The notes beneath the pieces were generated by a model. The model had not been told where the DNA came from and did no database searches. It worked only from the letters and a program-made list of their open reading frames with translations. A DNA stretch of 7,158 nucleotides from Candidatus Coatesiibacteriota bacterium (GTDB lineage Bacteria > RBG-13-66-14). The position numbers were made by a program, and so were the translations under genes. Shown here one piece after another: positions 4,690 to 7,158 of this stretch. How positions within the stretch are numbered: the stretch's first letter is position 1; each line of letters starts with the position of its first letter. The DNA is taken from NCBI GenBank assembly GCA_014728185.1, contig WJMB01000005.1, positions 1 through 7,158 on the forward strand, read 5' to 3'.

Positions 4690-4902
4690 TTACTGCCGAC
4701 GCTCGTATAACTCCTCGGCCAGAATGCCCATCAGGTGCTCGTCGCGCCATTCTCCGGCGGTATCGGCATAACAGCGCAGCCGGACCCGGTGCAGGTTAGA
4801 CGCGTCGAAAGCGCAGGCCGGGGTCAAGCGGACGGCCTCGCCGCCGTAGTGTCCTGTGAATGATCCGGCTTCATCACGCTTGCCCGACGGGCGATGACTC
4901 TG
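4690..4902 (-). pseudogene. Start-less C-terminal gene remnant
   Basis: A 70-residue minus-strand frame runs from a TAA just upstream (4905-4903) to its own TAA at 4692-4690. It has no ATG, GTG or TTG start near its beginning; its only Met is residue 58. Codon use is like real genes here, with mostly G or C at third positions. The peptide, for example RLTPACAFDASNLHRVRLRC (residues 25-44) and an acidic ending GILAEELYERRQ, looks like a genuine protein C-terminus. A strong terminator lies about 48 bases after the stop, as for an intact gene. This fits a gene whose 5' part was deleted or replaced, with the break near 4870-4900, where GC falls. I recognise no family. Confidence 0.55.
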
Positions 4903-4909
4903 TTACTAT
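4880..4909 (+). promoter_or_regulatory. Weak candidate promoter for comM
   Basis: TTGCCC (4880-4885) and TACTAT (4904-4909) match the -35 and -10 consensus in four of six bases each, with an 18-base spacer, about 70 bases before the comM start. It lies in the short A/T-richer stretch between the gene remnant and comM. The match is weak. Confidence 0.28.
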
Positions 4910-4980
4910 TTGAAATCGTCTAGCTTATTCGCGCTGGTGTCCGGAGCCTCCGTAATCCAATCAAGGACGGTTGCAACGTA

Positions 4981-6513
4981 ATGCTCGCCAAGATCTACTC
5001 CGCCGCGGTCAAGGGCGTCGACGGCTACCCCGTCGAGGTCGAGGCCGATGTCTCCGCCGGCCTGTCCAGCTTCTCCACCGTCGGCCTGCCCGACGCCGCC
5101 GTCAAGGAGTCCAAGGACCGTGTCCAGGCGGCGGTGCGCAACTCGGGCTACGACTTCGCCCCGGGCAGCTACACCATCAACCTGGCCCCCGCCGACATCA
5201 AGAAGGAAGGCCCCTCCTTCGACCTGCCCATCGCTTTGGCCATCCTGATCGCCACCCGGCAGTTGATCTCGACACGGCGGGACCGCCTGGCCGTCGTCGG
5301 CGAGCTGGCCCTGGACGGCGCGGTACGGCCGGTGCGCGGCGTACTGCCCCTGGCCGCCGCGCTCAAGCGCGAGGGCTTCGACGCTCTGATCGTCCCCGCC
5401 GACAACGCCCGTGAGGCCGCCCTGGTCGACGAGCTGGACGTCTACCCCGTCACCGACCTGGCCGAGGCCGGCGAGTTCATCGAGGGCCGCCGCAAGCTGG
5501 ATCCCTTCAACGTGGACCTGGAGGCCGAGTTCGCCCAGGCCGCCCATTATCCCGTCGACCTGGTCGACGTCAAGGGCCAGGAGCACGCCAAGCGGGCCCT
5601 CGAGGTCGCCGCCGCCGGGAGCCACAACCTGCTGATGATCGGCCCGCCCGGCGCAGGCAAGACCATGCTGGCCCGCCGCCTGCCCACCATCCTGCCCGAT
5701 CTGTCCCTCGATGAGGCCCTGGAGACCACCCGGGTGCATTCCGTGGCCGGGACCCTGCCCGCCGGACGCGCCCTGGTGGCCACCCGACCCTTCCGCTCGC
5801 CCCACCACACCATCTCGGCGGCGGGACTGATCGGCGGAGGCAGCTACCCCCGCCCCGGCGAGGTCTCCCTGGCCCACCACGGCGTGCTCTTCCTAGACGA
5901 GCTGCCCGAGTTCGAGCGCCGCGTCCTCGAGGTCATGCGCCAGCCGATGGAGGACCGCATCGTCACCATCGCCCGGGCTCAGATCAGCCTGACCTTCCCG
6001 GCCAGCTTCACCCTGGTGACCTCGATGAACCCCTGCCCCTGCGGCTACCACGGCGACCCCAAGCACTCCTGCTCCTGCACCCCGGCCCAGATTTCCCGCT
6101 ACCGGGCCAAGATATCCGGCCCCCTGCTCGACCGCATCGACATCCATCTCGAGGTTCCCGCCGTACCCTACGAGGAGCTGGCCGGTCGCGAGGCCGGCGA
6201 GCAGAGCGCGACCGTCAAACACCGAGTCAACACCGCCCGCACCCTCCAGCGCGAACGCTACGCCGAAACCGGCGTCCACTCCAACGCCGAGCTCAACAGC
6301 AAGCTGATCCGTCGCTACTGCCGACCCACCGACGAGGCCCGTCACCTGCTGCGTCAGGCCGTCGACCGTCTCGGCTTCTCCGCCCGGGCCTACGATCGGG
6401 TGCTCAAGCTGGCCCGCACCATCGCCGATCTCGAGGGCGACGAGGTCATTAACGCCGCCCACGTCTCCGAAGGCATCGCCTACCGCAGTCTGGACCGTCC
6501 CTCAAGGGATTGA
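4981..6513 (+). CDS. comM: ComM/YifB family AAA+ ATPase (Mg-chelatase-like)
   Basis: The 510-aa protein is full length for the family. Residues 1-170 are the N-terminal ChlI-like domain (MLAKIYSAAVKGVDGYPVEV, STVGLPDAAVKESKDRV). The AAA+ core follows, with Walker A GPPGAGKT (221-228), Walker B VLFLDE (302-307) and GPLLDRID with the conserved arginine (380-387). MNPCPCG (349-355) with C364 and C366 supplies the Cys cluster usual in this family. The C-terminal Mg_chelatase_C domain covers about 400-500. In Vibrio and Acinetobacter, ComM is a hexameric helicase that drives branch migration when incoming single-stranded DNA is integrated during natural transformation. The gene also occurs in bacteria not known to be competent. 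The start fits the conserved N-terminus; AAGGACGG lies at 4963-4970. The next gene's ribosome-binding site overlaps the stop codon, so the two are probably co-transcribed. Confidence 0.95.
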   Translation: MLAKIYSAAVKGVDGYPVEVEADVSAGLSSFSTVGLPDAAVKESKDRVQAAVRNSGYDFAPGSYTINLAPADIKKEGPSFDLPIALAILIATRQLISTRRDRLAVVGELALDGAVRPVRGVLPLAAALKREGFDALIVPADNAREAALVDELDVYPVTDLAEAGEFIEGRRKLDPFNVDLEAEFAQAAHYPVDLVDVKGQEHAKRALEVAAAGSHNLLMIGPPGAGKTMLARRLPTILPDLSLDEALETTRVHSVAGTLPAGRALVATRPFRSPHHTISAAGLIGGGSYPRPGEVSLAHHGVLFLDELPEFERRVLEVMRQPMEDRIVTIARAQISLTFPASFTLVTSMNPCPCGYHGDPKHSCSCTPAQISRYRAKISGPLLDRIDIHLEVPAVPYEELAGREAGEQSATVKHRVNTARTLQRERYAETGVHSNAELNSKLIRRYCRPTDEARHLLRQAVDRLGFSARAYDRVLKLARTIADLEGDEVINAAHVSEGIAYRSLDRPSRD

Positions 6514-6526
6514 AGGGTTGACGGCA

Positions 6527-7101
6527 ATGCGTGGCGCGCTCATCGTTCTACTCGCTTGCCTGTGCAGCGTTTCCGCCCTGACCGGCGGACCGGTCGAGGA
6601 TGAAGGCTGGATAGAACGCGAGGGGCTGGGCGCCCTGACGCTGGGCGGATTTCTGCACATCGAACCCCTTGAAAGCGAGGAGTACCGCTCGGGGGAAGAC
6701 GACGAAAACCCGTCGGCCGCCGGGTCATGCTGCGCTTCCAGGTCGCCGACGGCACCGCCTGGGTCGAGGGCGCGCCCGGCAACGGTGTCGGCAAGACACT
6801 GAGCCTGGAGTTCATCCCACCCCTCACGGTTCATAACATGGCCCTGTTGCCCGGTTACTGCGCCTCGCCCGAGCCTCGGCTCGCCAACGGGCGCCCCGCC
6901 AGGGTGCGTCTCGAGTTATCCGACGGCGCCACACTGGAACGGGAGCTGCCCGACCCCCCCCCGCTGACCGCCGCGATCCAACTCGACGAGCCACGCCGGG
7001 GGCACCGGCTCGACCTGACCATCCTCGAGTTCCACCCCGTCGAGCGTTGGGACGACACCGCCGTCTCCGAGGTGACGATCAATTACAACGAGGGCTACTA
7101 A
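6527..7101 (+). pseudogene. Secreted protein with NADase-type glycan-binding-like domain, frameshifted
   Basis: Two frames together make one plausible protein. From the ATG at 6527 (GAAGGG at 6512-6517 overlaps the comM stop) comes a signal peptide, MRGALIVLLACLCSVSA, then an acidic stretch. The matching C-terminal part is in the -1 frame, which is open from 6673 and ends at 7101. It has DGTAWVEGAPGNGVGKTLSL, then ALLPGYCASPEPRLANGRPA, then LTILEFHPVERWDDTAVSEV. This is the W-V-E-G/N-G-R/D-D-T-SE order of the discoidin-like domain annotated as NADase-type glycan-binding. The protein should be exported and bind a surface or environmental glycan. The shift lies between 6673 and 6727, probably in GGGGG (6691-6695) or AAAACCC (6705-6711), and equals one lost base. 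It may be a real mutation or a sequencing error. A separate gene starting at 6727 is less likely, since no ribosome-binding site precedes it. Confidence 0.65.
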
Positions 7102-7158
7102 CCCTCCCCGGCCCGGGCGAGCCGCCGCATTCCGAGCGTGGAGGCGTTGGCACGTTTC

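Noticed and set aside
4906..5880. Long minus-strand ORF of 324 codons
   Set aside because: It lies antisense to comM, is a low-complexity Gly/Gln/Asp-rich translation and has no recognisable domain; a codon-bias shadow.
6704..6711. Programmed -1 ribosomal frameshift at AAAACCC
   Set aside because: In the upstream frame the codons are GAA AAC CCG, which does not form an X-XXY-YYZ slippery heptamer, and no convincing downstream pseudoknot was seen.

Overview
This is a high-GC bacterial chromosome segment with ordinary housekeeping and regulatory genes. One sampled coding line, 5401-5460, is 42/60 G+C. The genes are bacterial in type: a leucyl-tRNA synthetase C-terminus, a Fur repressor with two CxxC zinc pairs, an ECF-type membrane component and a ComM/YifB ATPase. 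The sequence alone does not fix the phylum. A secreted protein with an apparent glycan-binding domain, and the mix of genes, would suit an uncultivated, probably Gram-negative lineage, but that is a guess.

Layout. 2-778 (+) is the 3' part of leuS. 856-1374 (+) is a HemG-like flavodoxin-family protein. 1578-2084 (-) is a Fur repressor converging on the flavodoxin gene, with its own intrinsic terminator (1459-1496), a near-consensus sigma70 promoter (2225-2253) and two candidate Fur-type operators at that promoter. 2265-3431 is a gene-poor stretch of clearly lower GC (25/60 in 2701-2760). It holds hairpins, a terminator, and two copies of a structured repeat in inverted orientation. 3432-3980 (+) is a small polytopic protein resembling an ECF-transporter substrate-binding (S) component, preceded by a leader with an 11-bp hairpin. 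3992-4222 (-) is a small XRE-type repressor with a clustered inverted/direct-repeat operator upstream of it. 4309-4980 is a second accessory-looking gap. It holds a doubtful 36-codon ORF, a 13-bp inverted repeat, a third copy of the structured repeat, a bidirectional terminator and a start-less gene remnant on the minus strand. 4981-6513 (+) is comM. It is followed, with the ribosome-binding site overlapping its stop codon, by a secreted protein gene (6527-7101, +) broken by one frameshift.

Most notable points. Three diverged copies of one element (2551-2629 +, 4455-4531 +, 3221-3295 -) share a 25-nt left block and a hairpin at a fixed distance of about 50 nt. The hairpin stem has changed in a compensatory way while the reading frames have not been kept, so this looks like a structured non-coding repeat or RNA that I cannot assign to a known family. 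The Fur and XRE genes both look autoregulated. No defence system, CRISPR array, rRNA or tRNA was recognised.
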